From Paenibacillus sp. FSL R7-0273 (GTDB taxonomy: Bacteria; Bacillota; Bacilli; Paenibacillales; Paenibacillaceae), in the NCBI RefSeq assembly GCF_000758625.1, contig NZ_CP009283.1, positions 6,136,001-6,200,000 of the forward strand: a stretch of DNA of 64,000 bases, given 5' to 3'. The notes beneath the pieces are model-generated. The model saw only the letters and a list, made by a program, of their open reading frames with translations, was not told where the DNA came from and made no database searches. Shown one piece after another: positions 51,262 to 61,077 of this stretch (positions are counted from its first letter, which is position 1; each line of letters begins with the position of its first letter). The position numbers were made by a program, and so were the translations under genes.

Positions 51262-52056
51262 GTGTTAACCTATCTGCTTCTGTTCAGCCTCGGGCTGATC
51301 GCCGGCATTTCCGGCTCGCTTGTCGGACTTGGCGGCGGCTTCATCGTCGTGCCAGCCTTAGCCTTTCTGTATCCTGAGATGCCTACCGCCCATCTGGCGG
51401 GCACCTCCATGGCTATGCTGCTGTTCAATTCCATTTCCAGTACTTACGTCTATTCCCGGCAAAAAAGAATCGATTACCAGGCAGCACTCTGGTTCGCGGC
51501 TGCTTCCATTCCGGGCTCGGTAATCGGGGCACTGCTCTCTGAACAGGTGGAGGGGAGAGCCTTTTTTGTCAGCTTCGGCATTTTTCTGATTCTTATTGCG
51601 CTGCTGCTTCTGTTCAAGCCGAAAAAGCCCCTGACCCTGCCGTTTAATCCCACGGTCAAGCGGAGCTTTACAGATGCTGAAGGCAGCCGTTTTGAATACG
51701 CCTATCATATGCCAACCGGCTTTATTATCAGCTTTTTTGTCGGCTTCCTGGCCAGTCTGTTCGGTGTCGGCGGAGGCAGCCTGATGGTGCCGACAATGAC
51801 GCTGCTGCTGGGCTTCTCGACACATATTGCTGTCGCCACCTCTATGCTGCAGATTTTTCTGTCTTCGATCGTCAGCACATCTACACATGCCTATCTGCAA
51901 AATATCGAATGGATCATGGTCCTGTGCCTAGCGCCAGGTGCCATTATCGGCGGCCAGCTCGGTGCACGGCTTGCCAAACGCCTGCCGGCCAAGCTGCTGC
52001 TCCGCCTGCTTGCCGTGTTTCTGATTATTGTGGCAGCCCGGCTGATTATGAAATAA
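51262..52056 (+). CDS. TauE/SafE-family membrane exporter
   Basis: A 264-residue membrane protein with eight or so helices in two similar halves. Each half has the family glycine motif (GLGGGFIVVPAL and GVGGGSLMVPTM). TauE/SafE proteins export sulfite or other organosulfonates; the substrate here is unknown. Start GTG 51262 follows AAAGGG; 31 open codons upstream have no site. It is convergent with the DUF421 gene, 11 bases apart. Confidence 0.9.
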   Translation: MLTYLLLFSLGLIAGISGSLVGLGGGFIVVPALAFLYPEMPTAHLAGTSMAMLLFNSISSTYVYSRQKRIDYQAALWFAAASIPGSVIGALLSEQVEGRAFFVSFGIFLILIALLLLFKPKKPLTLPFNPTVKRSFTDAEGSRFEYAYHMPTGFIISFFVGFLASLFGVGGGSLMVPTMTLLLGFSTHIAVATSMLQIFLSSIVSTSTHAYLQNIEWIMVLCLAPGAIIGGQLGARLAKRLPAKLLLRLLAVFLIIVAARLIMK

Positions 52057-52067
52057 TTCCGCCAGGC

Positions 52068-52658
52068 TCAAAGCTGGTCAAACAGATTCCCGTCCTGCTT
52101 CTGCGGGTCGGGTTCACTCTGCGCCGCCATATTGTCACTAGCCGCCGGGCTGCTCATATATTTGGCCAGAAGCGCCTCTACTTGAATAAGAGTTACGGGC
52201 TTTGCCGCATCCTGAAGCTCATAGCCGAGCATCCCGTTAGGCTCAATCGTCGCCGTCTTCACATCACTGAGCCTGGAAATTCCCTGCTCCCGCAGATTCA
52301 TCTCCAGCGCCTCGAGGGTTAGGCACAGCTTCTTCAGATTCTGCTCCTGCACCCGGCCATCCTTAATGACAATAACCGCCGGCCCCTTGACCAGCCTTTC
52401 GAACAGGCTCCAGTGCAGCTGCAGCCACTCCACCGCAATCAGCACGGCAATAAATACAGCTGCAGCTGTCATCGTAATCAGAATATGATGGTCCGCGATC
52501 GGCTCTACGATAATCGTCCCGATAGAGATCATGGCAATTGTCGTCGGAATGGTCATCTGTGAGATGGATTTTCTGCCGGCCAGCCTGAGCACCAGCATGC
52601 CGAATATAATCAGTACCAGAGCCTTCCAGACCTCATTCCAGATTTCGTTCATACCCAT
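52068..52658 (-). CDS. DUF421 (YetF/YcaP) membrane protein
   Basis: A 196-residue protein with three N-terminal membrane helices (about 10-30, 38-55, 60-80) followed by the cytoplasmic DUF421 domain: KGPAVIVIKDGRVQEQNLKKLCLTLEALEMNLREQGI...DVKTATIEPNG. The tail is extended by a polar stretch rich in Gln, Ser and Asp. The role of the family is not well known; some members are sporulation or germination related. Start ATG 52658 has AAGGAGA upstream. Confidence 0.88.
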   Translation of the reverse strand: MGMNEIWNEVWKALVLIIFGMLVLRLAGRKSISQMTIPTTIAMISIGTIIVEPIADHHILITMTAAAVFIAVLIAVEWLQLHWSLFERLVKGPAVIVIKDGRVQEQNLKKLCLTLEALEMNLREQGISRLSDVKTATIEPNGMLGYELQDAAKPVTLIQVEALLAKYMSSPAASDNMAAQSEPDPQKQDGNLFDQL

Positions 52659-52735
52659 ATCTCCTTTGGCATTACTGTCCTAATATAGATATGGGTATTT
52701 TTTACTGCGCTGGTCCTGATTATACGCGATTGGGA

Positions 52736-53707
52736 TTATAACAGATGGTACACTTCTTTTCCGGCCAGGAAATCCCTGCATTTTCCGCATACCTTTACCG
52801 CATGCTCCTTAACCCAGCCGTTGCTGGCGGGATCACGGACGAACATCGCATAGCTGATGAAGATATCCATAAATATTTGTCCTTCAATATATCTGATATC
52901 GTCAAACGAGAAGGCCCGGCGGGAGCTGTAGCCCTCCAGAAAGGCCGGTCTCCATTCTTTTTTCAACGCTGTGGAGGCGCTTCCCACATCAAACAGATAA
53001 TAGCCGTAGCCGGATAAACAGAAATCTATCAGATGCGGCGTTTCCCCCTGCACAATTACATTCCCTGATTGTACATCAGCATGAATGATTCCCCAGCTGT
53101 CCTGCCTGGCATCCAGCCCGGCCAGCTGTTCTTTGACTGCATTAAGCACTTCCGCGAATGTATCGTACTGCTCTTGAGTATATACACCGCCCGTTATCCC
53201 GCATTTAAGCTCTTCAAGTGCAGAATCAATGCTTTGAACACCATATACAGGCCTCGTTAAACCGGACAATTGTTGCCCGCTTGAAGCGTTATGAAGCTCA
53301 GCAAAGGTCTCACCCAGCGCGTATGCGATCACCCCGATATTCTCTTCATCCCCTGTCAAAACTTCGCCGTCCAGCCATTCCAGCACCGTAGCATAACAGG
53401 AACCGAATTCCTCCGACTGATATAAGGTTACATACTCGTCCGCATGGTTAGCGACCGGCCTCTGCACCTGAATGACCTTCCTCCGGTTCAGCTCCTGAAG
53501 CAGATACACCTCCGACTGCAGGCCTTCCAGCGTGTGCTGTGTACCGGACAACCCCGCCGTTCTGGGCCGGTGAATCCGGAGCAGATAGTTTTTCCCGCCC
53601 ACTTCATCTGTTACCTTAAAGGTCATATTCTCGTTATGCCGGATGAACTCAATTACCGGCTCCTTTACAGGATAGAACGCGATTACCCGCTTAGCATGCT
53701 CGATCAA
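52736..53707 (-). CDS. APH/homoserine-kinase-type phosphotransferase
   Basis: A 323-residue kinase of the aminoglycoside phosphotransferase superfamily. The catalytic loop is HADVQSGNV with the acting Asp, followed by IDFCLSGYGYYLFDVG for magnesium binding. N-terminal beta-strands contain YLLRIHRP with the ATP lysine replaced by Arg. These enzymes phosphorylate small hydroxylated compounds; the acceptor is not predictable. TTG 53707 is the likely start, eight bases after GGGGG. It has no clear partner gene. Confidence 0.85.
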   Translation of the reverse strand: MIEHAKRVIAFYPVKEPVIEFIRHNENMTFKVTDEVGGKNYLLRIHRPRTAGLSGTQHTLEGLQSEVYLLQELNRRKVIQVQRPVANHADEYVTLYQSEEFGSCYATVLEWLDGEVLTGDEENIGVIAYALGETFAELHNASSGQQLSGLTRPVYGVQSIDSALEELKCGITGGVYTQEQYDTFAEVLNAVKEQLAGLDARQDSWGIIHADVQSGNVIVQGETPHLIDFCLSGYGYYLFDVGSASTALKKEWRPAFLEGYSSRRAFSFDDIRYIEGQIFMDIFISYAMFVRDPASNGWVKEHAVKVCGKCRDFLAGKEVYHLL

Positions 53708-53831
53708 AACGTCTTCCCCCCAGTTTAGAATTTAAGGTATGCTTTTTTCAGCTTATATTCCATAATAATACATATAACAGCGTTAAAGTTTACTATACAC
53801 AAAAAATACAACAAAGGGTGGAGCAAAGATC

Positions 53832-54977
53832 ATGACAGCTGAACGTTTTCAAATCCGGGTATCCGATGAAGTGCTTGCCGATTTAAAGTACAGACTGGAC
53901 CATATCCGCTGGCCTAATCTAATAGAGGACACCGGGTGGGAGCAGGGGACGGACTTCGCTTATCTACAATCAATCATCGCTTATTGGCGGGATCAGTTCG
54001 ACTGGCGGGCACAGGAAGCCAAGCTGAACCGGTTCGCACATTACCGCAGTAACATTGACGGGACGGATATCCATTTTATTCATGAGCGCGGTAAAGGGCC
54101 TAATCCTCTGCCGATCCTTTTAACGCACGGCTGGCCGGACAGCTTTTTCCGCTATTCCAAAATCATACCGATGCTCACTGACCCGGCAAGCTACGGCGGT
54201 AATCCCGAGGATTCCTTCGACGTTATCGTTCCTTCGCTGCCCGGCTTCGCCTTCTCCGGCTATCCGGGGAACGGCGGCATCAATAATGCACAGATTGCCG
54301 GGCTCTGGGCCAAGCTGATGACAGAAGAACTCGGTTACACCACGTTCGCTGCCGGCGGCGGTGATATCGGCTCAGGTGTTACAAGATATCTGGCAGCCAG
54401 CCGTCCTGAGCTTTTGAATGGAATCCATCTTACCGATATAGGCATTATCCGCGGTCTGTTGGCTCCGGGTAATCAGGCTGACCTTACAGCTGAAGAACGG
54501 CAGTATCAGCAGACGGCGCAGAGCTGGCTTGCCCGTGAGGGAGCTTACATCTCTATTCAGTCTACCAAGCCCCGTACGCTGGCCTATGGGCTTTCAGACT
54601 CACCGGCCGGGCTGGCAGGCTGGATTCTCGAAAAATTCCACGACTGGAGCGATTGTAAAGGCGAGCTCAGCCAAAGCTTCACCAGGGATGAGCTGCTTAC
54701 GAATATCATGATTTATTGGGTGACTAATACGATAGGCTCGGCTACGCAGATCTATCACGCCAACTCCACCTCTTTACCGCCGCTGGGCCGGATTGAGGTG
54801 CCGACCGGGCTGGCTCTTTTCCCCGGTGATATCCTGCTGCCTCCCAAGGAATGGGCAGTTCGCAATCTGAATATAACCCGCTGGACTGAAATGCCGCGCG
54901 GCGGTCATTTTACTGCCCTTGAGGCACCTGAGCCGCTGGCCGAGGATATCCGCGCCTTTTTCAGGCCGCTTAGATAG
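53832..54977 (+). CDS. Epoxide hydrolase (alpha/beta hydrolase with EHN domain)
   Basis: A 381-residue alpha/beta-hydrolase. The N-terminal 100 residues are the epoxide-hydrolase N-terminal domain (RFQIRVSDEVLADLKYRLDHIRWPN). The oxyanion motif is HGWPDS at 99-104, the nucleophile is Asp178 in GGGDIGSG, and the catalytic His is in GGHFTALE near the end. The family opens epoxides to diols; microsomal-type members act on bulky or xenobiotic substrates. It has GGTGGAG ten bases before the ATG. It is a single gene upstream of the helicase gene. Confidence 0.9.
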   Translation: MTAERFQIRVSDEVLADLKYRLDHIRWPNLIEDTGWEQGTDFAYLQSIIAYWRDQFDWRAQEAKLNRFAHYRSNIDGTDIHFIHERGKGPNPLPILLTHGWPDSFFRYSKIIPMLTDPASYGGNPEDSFDVIVPSLPGFAFSGYPGNGGINNAQIAGLWAKLMTEELGYTTFAAGGGDIGSGVTRYLAASRPELLNGIHLTDIGIIRGLLAPGNQADLTAEERQYQQTAQSWLAREGAYISIQSTKPRTLAYGLSDSPAGLAGWILEKFHDWSDCKGELSQSFTRDELLTNIMIYWVTNTIGSATQIYHANSTSLPPLGRIEVPTGLALFPGDILLPPKEWAVRNLNITRWTEMPRGGHFTALEAPEPLAEDIRAFFRPLR

Positions 54978-55178
54978 ACTGCCTAATGACCAGTCCTTGA
55001 CTGCCAAGCCGCTATCGGAGATAATTACAGTTTGACCAAAAAAATCAATCTGCCGGTACAGGCGCATTGAAACAGTGAAGGGGCGATCGTCATCAGCTGG
55101 TTAAGTGATCTTTATAAATTACAGAAGCGGGAGCAGAAGAAGGACATCGAGCCTGCTCTGGTCAATGCCGTCTTCCGG

Positions 55179-57107
55179 ATGTATGACCGGTTTCCCAGGC
55201 TCGGACTGAGAGAACGGACCGGACAGCAGGATATGTCGCTGGATATTGCCGATGCTTATATTAACGGGCGCAACGCCATGGTCGAGGCCGGTGTCGGCAT
55301 CGGCAAATCCTTCGCCTACCTTATCCCCGGCCTGCTCATTAACCATATCTCGCAGCAGCCGGTCATTATTGCCACCTCCTCCATCCAGCTCTCCGAACAG
55401 ATCCATAAGGATCTGCGGGTAATCGGAAGCCGGCTCGGCTTCACAACCGTGCGCTCCGTAGTCGGAAAAGGCATGGGCCAGTATGCCTGCCGCTACAGGG
55501 CAGCAGATCTGCTCCAGCCGGATACTCCGGACTCCCCTGTGTCAGCTCTTGCCCGCCGGATTGCAAATTACGAAATCGATGAGCGGGCGGATATTCCCGG
55601 CGGCATCAATGATGCCGTATGGTCCGAGGTGTGTGTTAATGACTGCAAATTTGAACAGTGCCGCTTCAAAAGCACCTGCTCCTTCTATGATATGCGCGCC
55701 AAAATCAGCGCCAGGGCCGGTGACATGGATTTCATCATCGTCAACCAGGATCTGCTGATCCGGGATCTGATCAAGAAAAAAGAAGGCACAAGGCCCTTAA
55801 TTACTGAGCAGCCGGCGCTGATCGTCATTGATGAGGCACATAACCTGGAGGCTAAGGTACGGGACGCAAGAACGCTCGAATTCACCTTTCGCGGCACCTG
55901 CCGGGTGCTGGATGACGCGCTGCAGATTCTTTTTAAGCAATCCGCAGATAAGAGCCTTATGGCACATGCCAGATTAATTAAAAGCTGTTTAGGCAGCATC
56001 TTCAAGCAGGTGGAAGCCGATCTGCTGCAGACAGCCAAACAGGATAATGACCGTATTAAATTGTCCGAAATGAAGGGGATTCCGTTCAGCAGGGGCTCAC
56101 AGCTGTTGAAGGATTTTCAGCTGGGGCTGGCGGTACTCACTTCCCGGAATGAACGTGAGATCGATAATATATATGAAGCGGTCAACGGGCTCATCGACCT
56201 GTTCGCAGTTCTCTCGGGGGCAGAGCAGGGTCACCTTCTCTGGGCCAGCAAGACCCGGCGTGAAGCAAGCATCAGCATCTGTCCCAAAAACATCAGCCAG
56301 TTTCTGAAGCAGGCGTTATTCAACGGAAAGACCTCTGTTATCCTAACGTCAGCCACGATGTGCCAGGGCGGGGATACGCTCGAGGAGCAATATGCTTATC
56401 TTACGCAATCACTCGGCTACCGGGGAGATTACATGGAGCGCCAGCCTTCCCCTTTTGACTACGACAGCCATACCATGCTGTACATTTCAGGCAGTGTTCC
56501 CTACTACAACCACGGGAACCGGCAGGAATATCTCGAAGCCGCCTACAAGGAAATGCTGCGGCTCTGCAATGTAACGGAGGGACGGACACTGGTGCTGTTT
56601 TCAGCCAAGGAGGATATGCGGTTCGTCCACGGGAAGCTGCGGTCCGAGAAACTGGACTGGGCGCTGCATATGCAGCAGGAGGGCTCGTCCCAGGATGGGG
56701 TCATTGCGCAGTTCCGGCACAGCAAAGGAGTGCTGCTCAGCACCGGCGTATTCTGGGAAGGGATCAATATTGAGGGCTCCGATCTGTCCCAGGTCATTGT
56801 GTTCCGCCTGCCATTTCCGGTTCCGTCTGATCCTGTATATGAATATAAAGCTTCACGGGTACAGAATGCGCTGAAGGAGGTTTTTGTCCCGGACATGCTG
56901 CTCCGCCTGCGGCAGGGCACCGGACGCCTGATCCGCAGCGAAACCGATCTTGGCGTGCTCAGCATCCTCGACTCCCGCCTGTCCGCAGCCGCCTCCAAGG
57001 ATTACCGGAGCAAGGTGCTGGAGGCTCTGCCCTTCAAGCAGGTGACCGAGGATTTCCGGGTGCTGGAGCGGTTTGTGAAGGAGAAGGGAATAAGGCGCAG
57101 TAAGTGA
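55179..57107 (+). CDS. DinG/XPD-family DNA helicase
   Basis: At least 642 residues of a superfamily-2 5'-3' helicase. Walker A is GVGIGKS (38-44), Walker B is IDEAH (217-221). A four-Cys iron-sulfur site is visible (C104 in YACRYRA; C156, C161 and C167 in DCKFEQCRFKSTC), as in DinG and XPD; the late motifs (LSTGVFWEGINIEG and RLRQGTGRLIRS) are intact. It should unwind structured DNA. The ATG at 55179 lacks a ribosome site; the frame is open 36 codons further upstream with AAGGGG eight bases before an ATC at 55092. The true start may be there. Confidence 0.9.
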   Translation: MYDRFPRLGLRERTGQQDMSLDIADAYINGRNAMVEAGVGIGKSFAYLIPGLLINHISQQPVIIATSSIQLSEQIHKDLRVIGSRLGFTTVRSVVGKGMGQYACRYRAADLLQPDTPDSPVSALARRIANYEIDERADIPGGINDAVWSEVCVNDCKFEQCRFKSTCSFYDMRAKISARAGDMDFIIVNQDLLIRDLIKKKEGTRPLITEQPALIVIDEAHNLEAKVRDARTLEFTFRGTCRVLDDALQILFKQSADKSLMAHARLIKSCLGSIFKQVEADLLQTAKQDNDRIKLSEMKGIPFSRGSQLLKDFQLGLAVLTSRNEREIDNIYEAVNGLIDLFAVLSGAEQGHLLWASKTRREASISICPKNISQFLKQALFNGKTSVILTSATMCQGGDTLEEQYAYLTQSLGYRGDYMERQPSPFDYDSHTMLYISGSVPYYNHGNRQEYLEAAYKEMLRLCNVTEGRTLVLFSAKEDMRFVHGKLRSEKLDWALHMQQEGSSQDGVIAQFRHSKGVLLSTGVFWEGINIEGSDLSQVIVFRLPFPVPSDPVYEYKASRVQNALKEVFVPDMLLRLRQGTGRLIRSETDLGVLSILDSRLSAAASKDYRSKVLEALPFKQVTEDFRVLERFVKEKGIRRSK

Positions 57108-57116
57108 AAAGCGGAC

Positions 57117-57147
57117 AAGCCCGGCGGATTAGCGCCGGGCTTTGTTT
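57117..57147 (+). terminator. Terminator of the helicase gene
   Basis: AAGCCCGGCG-GATTA-GCGCCGGGCTT followed by TGTTT, ten bases after the stop. Confidence 0.88.
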
Positions 57148-57649
57148 ATCTGACTGCAGCGCTTCTAAGCTCAGTCTGCATCTTCAAGGTATACAGGATG
57201 CCTCCAAAAAATAATCCGACCGTCAGCCCGTTTGCCGCCGAGTAAATGAGATGGAATAGAGTAGAGTGGTAAAAAACAAGCATCACATTCAGCGCATATT
57301 TAACCGCGAAGTTGATCAGGACAACGATTAACGGCAAATAGCTCTGCTTTTTATAAATAATCCCGGCTTGTGCAGCAAAGGACTGAAAGGCTTTGTTCAA
57401 CAGATAGCCGATTACAAATCCTGGAATAATAAAGAGAATATAGCTCATAAGCGTATATCCGACCTGATCAAACTTCGTTGTCAGGGTCCATAAGCCCCAG
57501 ATCATAAAGATCAGCGGGGCAATAAGCATTCTGATGAAATTAACGGGCTTTTCCTGGGAGTTTCGGAGTCCCATTATGATTAAGGCAGCCAAAAGGGCCC
57601 ATACCCAGGCTGGTGTGCTTGAAATGACTTGCTGAACGGTAACGTGCAT
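57146..57649 (-). CDS. Uncharacterised four-to-five-helix membrane protein
   Basis: A 167-residue integral membrane protein, residues 10-25 through 145-160 forming about five helices; I recognise no characterised family (it resembles proteins labelled DUF6622). Start ATG 57649 follows AGGAGGA; 14 open codons before it do not. It lies 126 bases downstream of a NarL-type regulator/kinase pair in the same direction and may be part of that regulon. The tail is short and basic. Confidence 0.75.
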   Translation of the reverse strand: MHVTVQQVISSTPAWVWALLAALIIMGLRNSQEKPVNFIRMLIAPLIFMIWGLWTLTTKFDQVGYTLMSYILFIIPGFVIGYLLNKAFQSFAAQAGIIYKKQSYLPLIVVLINFAVKYALNVMLVFYHSTLFHLIYSAANGLTVGLFFGGILYTLKMQTELRSAAVR

Positions 57650-57775
57650 TGTACTTCCTCCTAATCTTGTTGTTTGCTCGTTACCTATCATATGTAATTT
57701 CAGAAATCAGCACATCTGCACAGCGGTTGATCTTTAGCCGTCCAGCCTCTATCTGAAGATATACAGTCACCTCCT

Positions 57776-58444
57776 TCACTCTACCAATCCTGTACGGATC
57801 GCCAGAACCACAGCCTTGGTACGGTCTTCAACTTCGAGCTTTTGAAGGATACGGTGTATATGCGTTTTTACCGTTCCCTGTGAAATATTCAGCATTCCGG
57901 CAATTTCCGCATTGTTGCGGCCATAAGCCATTTGCTGCAGCACATCCAGCTCGCGTTCAGTCAGCTCTTCCCCCAGATGGCCTGACGGCTGCGCTAGTCC
58001 GATTCTTTTTCCATAATCCGCAATTGCTCTGGCAAGTGCCTTACTCGCTGTAGGGGTTCTGTAAATGGCGTTCCCCTGGTCAGCCCAGCGGATTCCATCC
58101 AGAATGTCCTGCATTTCCGTGTCTTTTAACAAATAACCGGCAGCACCGGCACGTATGCCCTCAATAACATAAGCTTCGACATCGAACGTTGTCAGCAGCA
58201 CGATCCGGATTTCAGCATTTTCGCTCAGGATACGCTGAGTTGCCTCAATTCCCGATAAGACGGGCATCTGAATGTCCATCAGAATAATATCCGGCTTGGT
58301 ATCAGCCGCTAACCGGCAGGCAGCTTCCCCGTCCTCCGCCTCACCTGCACACTCCATGTCAGGCTGAGCATCGATGATATATCTCAGTCCCTGGCGGACA
58401 AACGGCTGATCATCGGCAATGACCACTCTGATTATTTTTCCCAT
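57776..58444 (-). CDS. NarL/LuxR-type response regulator
   Basis: A 222-residue regulator. The receiver domain has ADD at 10-12 and phospho-acceptor Asp57 in LMDIQMP; the C-terminal LuxR helix-turn-helix is ELTERELDVLQQMAYGRNNAEIAGMLNISQGTVKTHIHRILQKL (about 157-202). It overlaps the kinase gene by 13 bases. GGGGAG precedes the ATG. The pair is of the LiaRS/DesKR/YdfHI kind; targets are unknown. Confidence 0.92.
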   Translation of the reverse strand: MGKIIRVVIADDQPFVRQGLRYIIDAQPDMECAGEAEDGEAACRLAADTKPDIILMDIQMPVLSGIEATQRILSENAEIRIVLLTTFDVEAYVIEGIRAGAAGYLLKDTEMQDILDGIRWADQGNAIYRTPTASKALARAIADYGKRIGLAQPSGHLGEELTERELDVLQQMAYGRNNAEIAGMLNISQGTVKTHIHRILQKLEVEDRTKAVVLAIRTGLVE

Positions 58445-59625
58445 CTCTGCTCCCCCTGCATTTCTTCTAGAGCTGCTGCTTCAACCGGAAGGATGACCTG
58501 CACCCGGAAACCATGCGGTTCCACCGCTGAAAATGTACAGCTGCCTCCCCCTGCCTTACAACGCTCTGCTATCCCTTTTAGCCCAAACCCCATATTTACC
58601 TGTTCTCCTCCGGCTGTTGTTCCGTTATCTGTAACTGTCAAGCAGATGGTGTCGTTCATTTCCTCAAGCTCTACGTCAACTATGGTTGCATCTGTATGCC
58701 GCAGCACATTTGTTAAGGACTCCTGGAGCACACGATACAGGATTATGCTTGTTTCAATAGACCACTCCGATCCTTCAGAATGCTGGCTGAAATTAAGCTG
58801 GACAGGTGTCCTTCCCCGGGTCTGTGATATAAGTCCCTTGAGCGCCACGCTCCCCAGTCCCATCTCATCATTTGACCATTCCTTGACGGCAATCCGAACC
58901 TCTTCCATCGCCTGGCGGGCAATATCAGTCAGCTGCTCCACCGCCTCAGCTGCTCTCGCCGGGTCTGTAGCCTGCATAATCTTAAGCGCCTGCAGTTGGA
59001 TAATCAGCGAGGTCAGCTGATGGCCGAGCCCGTCATGAATTTCCCGGGCCAGTCTGGTCCGCTCCTCCAATGCAGCATAGCGCACCGAGTACATATTCGC
59101 TTCATGAAGCTCATTATGTGCTGCTTCAAGCTCCTGGTGAACCCGGTTCAGCTCCTCCAGATGCTGCCTGGTCAGCTGATGCGTATCGCGTCTGATTTTG
59201 GAGTTCCTGGCAAGCAGGAATGCGCCGAGCAGACCCATAACAGTTGTGAAGGACAGAGAGTAGATAACAAAGATCACCCCCAAAACCAGCAGGCCGATCG
59301 CAATGTTAATCCTTCGGTAATCATGAGTCATGAACACGATCATGAAAAACAGCGGCCAGATCAGGCTCGGGTGCAGTGAGCCATATATAGAATACAGTAA
59401 TATATCAACTGCAATAATCATTAAGGAAGCCGTGAAGTAGACAGCTTCTGTCCGCCAGCGCTTCGGTGCCCAAATCAATAATGCATATACTAAAAGGACG
59501 AGCCCCCCGCCTGCAAGGTGAAGCCGGCCCAGGTGCTCATAATCATGATAATAAGTTGCCGTTAACAAAACTGTGCCTAGTATACGCGCCAATAGCTTAT
59601 ACATTCTTTGCTCATACAGAAACAT
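58432..59625 (-). CDS. HisKA_3-type sensor histidine kinase
   Basis: A 397-residue kinase. Five or six membrane helices fill the first 140 residues with almost no extracellular domain, so the signal is probably within the membrane. A coiled coil (about 150-180) leads to HisKA_3 with His in RLAREIHDGLGHQLTS and an HATPase domain (ESLTNVLRHTDAT, VTDNG, GFGLKGIAERC). Start ATG 59625 follows GGGGTGAG; 19 upstream codons have none. Partner of the NarL-type regulator. Confidence 0.92.
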   Translation of the reverse strand: MFLYEQRMYKLLARILGTVLLTATYYHDYEHLGRLHLAGGGLVLLVYALLIWAPKRWRTEAVYFTASLMIIAVDILLYSIYGSLHPSLIWPLFFMIVFMTHDYRRINIAIGLLVLGVIFVIYSLSFTTVMGLLGAFLLARNSKIRRDTHQLTRQHLEELNRVHQELEAAHNELHEANMYSVRYAALEERTRLAREIHDGLGHQLTSLIIQLQALKIMQATDPARAAEAVEQLTDIARQAMEEVRIAVKEWSNDEMGLGSVALKGLISQTRGRTPVQLNFSQHSEGSEWSIETSIILYRVLQESLTNVLRHTDATIVDVELEEMNDTICLTVTDNGTTAGGEQVNMGFGLKGIAERCKAGGGSCTFSAVEPHGFRVQVILPVEAAALEEMQGEQRWEK

Positions 59626-59680
59626 ATACTCACCCCGATTAATATTAACATGCCAATAATTATCATAGTATAACCGCAAC

Positions 59681-59722
59681 AAAAAAGCCCTGATGCATCA
59701 AGGCTGGCTTGAGCATCAGGGC
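59681..59722 (-). terminator. Terminator of the second GH28 gene
   Basis: GCCCTGATGC pairs with GCATCAGGGC around a loop that itself has a short TCAAG/CTTGA stem; six T residues follow on the minus strand. Confidence 0.9.
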
Positions 59723-59733
59723 CATTCTTTATT

Positions 59734-61077
59734 TTATTTATTGGTTATACTGTAATCCTCCAGCTGCAGCTGCCCGACGTTCTCAAATGTAACGCTCTTG
59801 CCTGCAGCAGTCTTAACCTTGAACCCCTTCAGACTGATGCTCCCGACATCACTGCAGATTAAAGCGCGGTCTGCGCTGAGGTTTATCTTTTCCAGACTGA
59901 TGTTGTTCAGACGGTGCTCAGGGAGCCCCTTGATCTCTACAGCTATTGCGGCTCCTTCACCGCTGATGTCCTTAATGCTGATATTGCTGAAATCGGAAGG
60001 CGTGCTGGTCTTGGGAACCACAGTGCTGTACCCGTAGAACATATTGATCTGCACGGCTTCTTCTCTAACATTATTGATCTTGATCTGCTCAAACCGGATA
60101 TTGTCCACGTAGCCGCCTCTCCCCCGCATCGACTTCAGCCGGATACCCCGGTCTCCGCCATGGATGGTGCAGTTGTGGGCATACACATTCCGGACTCCGC
60201 CGGACATTCCGCTGCCGATCACAAGTCCCCCGTGTCCTTCCTTCATCACACAATTACGAATGACAATGTTCTCACAGGGCCTGTTGACCCGCCAGCCGTC
60301 CTCATTCATGCCGGAATTGATCGCGATGCAGTCATCCCCGGTCTCAAAGCTGCTGTCCTCAATTAGCACATTGCGGCAGGAATCCGGGTTCAGCCCGTCG
60401 GTGTTGGGACCGCAGCTGACAATATCAATCCCGCGGATAATAACATTCTCGCAATAGACCGGATGCACCGTCCACTGGGGGCCGTTATGAATCGCGACTC
60501 CCTCAATCAGCACATTCCGGCAGCGGACCGGCTGGATGAACGAGGGGCGCAGGGCTGCCTCCTCCGTACCGAAGACCCGCTCCTTAACAGGAATCCCGTC
60601 TCTTTCGGCATAACAGAGCTTATCGGCTGCGGTCTGCTGGAGCTTTTTCCAGTGCCACCAAGCCTCCCCGTTTCCATTCAGCGTGCCCTCACCGGTAACC
60701 GCAATATTGTCGCAGTCAATGGCGTAGATCAGCGGAGAATAGTTATAGCATTCCATCCCCTCCCATCTTGTAAAAACCGGCGGAAGATAATCGGTAAAGG
60801 CATCACTAAAGGTAATGACCGCCCCCTTTTCCACAGACAGGTGGACATGACTATTTAAATGGATAGGGCCTGAGGGCCACTCCCCCGGAGATACGATAAC
60901 CGTACCGCCTCCTTGTGTGGAGCAGTCATCCACAGCCCGCTGTATCGCGTGAATATCCTCAGACATCCCCGTGTCAGGCAGCCGGTAATCCTCAGCCCGG
61001 AAGGACCGCTGCGGAAAATCCGGCTCCCGGATTTCCTCCATTTCAAAAGGGGCTCCGTAGAAATTGGTTTTGAGCAT
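59734..61077 (-). CDS. Second GH28 polygalacturonase-type enzyme
   Basis: A 447-residue beta-helix enzyme with the full GH28 site: NTDG (225-228), GDD with Asp248-249, EGHGG (His282) and RGIRLKS (310-316). It shares only moderate similarity with the operon enzyme at 14258. There is no signal peptide, so it too is likely intracellular. It is a single gene with its own promoter region and terminator, divergent from a chemoreceptor. The start has AGGAGG eleven bases upstream. Confidence 0.9.
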   Translation of the reverse strand: MLKTNFYGAPFEMEEIREPDFPQRSFRAEDYRLPDTGMSEDIHAIQRAVDDCSTQGGGTVIVSPGEWPSGPIHLNSHVHLSVEKGAVITFSDAFTDYLPPVFTRWEGMECYNYSPLIYAIDCDNIAVTGEGTLNGNGEAWWHWKKLQQTAADKLCYAERDGIPVKERVFGTEEAALRPSFIQPVRCRNVLIEGVAIHNGPQWTVHPVYCENVIIRGIDIVSCGPNTDGLNPDSCRNVLIEDSSFETGDDCIAINSGMNEDGWRVNRPCENIVIRNCVMKEGHGGLVIGSGMSGGVRNVYAHNCTIHGGDRGIRLKSMRGRGGYVDNIRFEQIKINNVREEAVQINMFYGYSTVVPKTSTPSDFSNISIKDISGEGAAIAVEIKGLPEHRLNNISLEKINLSADRALICSDVGSISLKGFKVKTAAGKSVTFENVGQLQLEDYSITNK

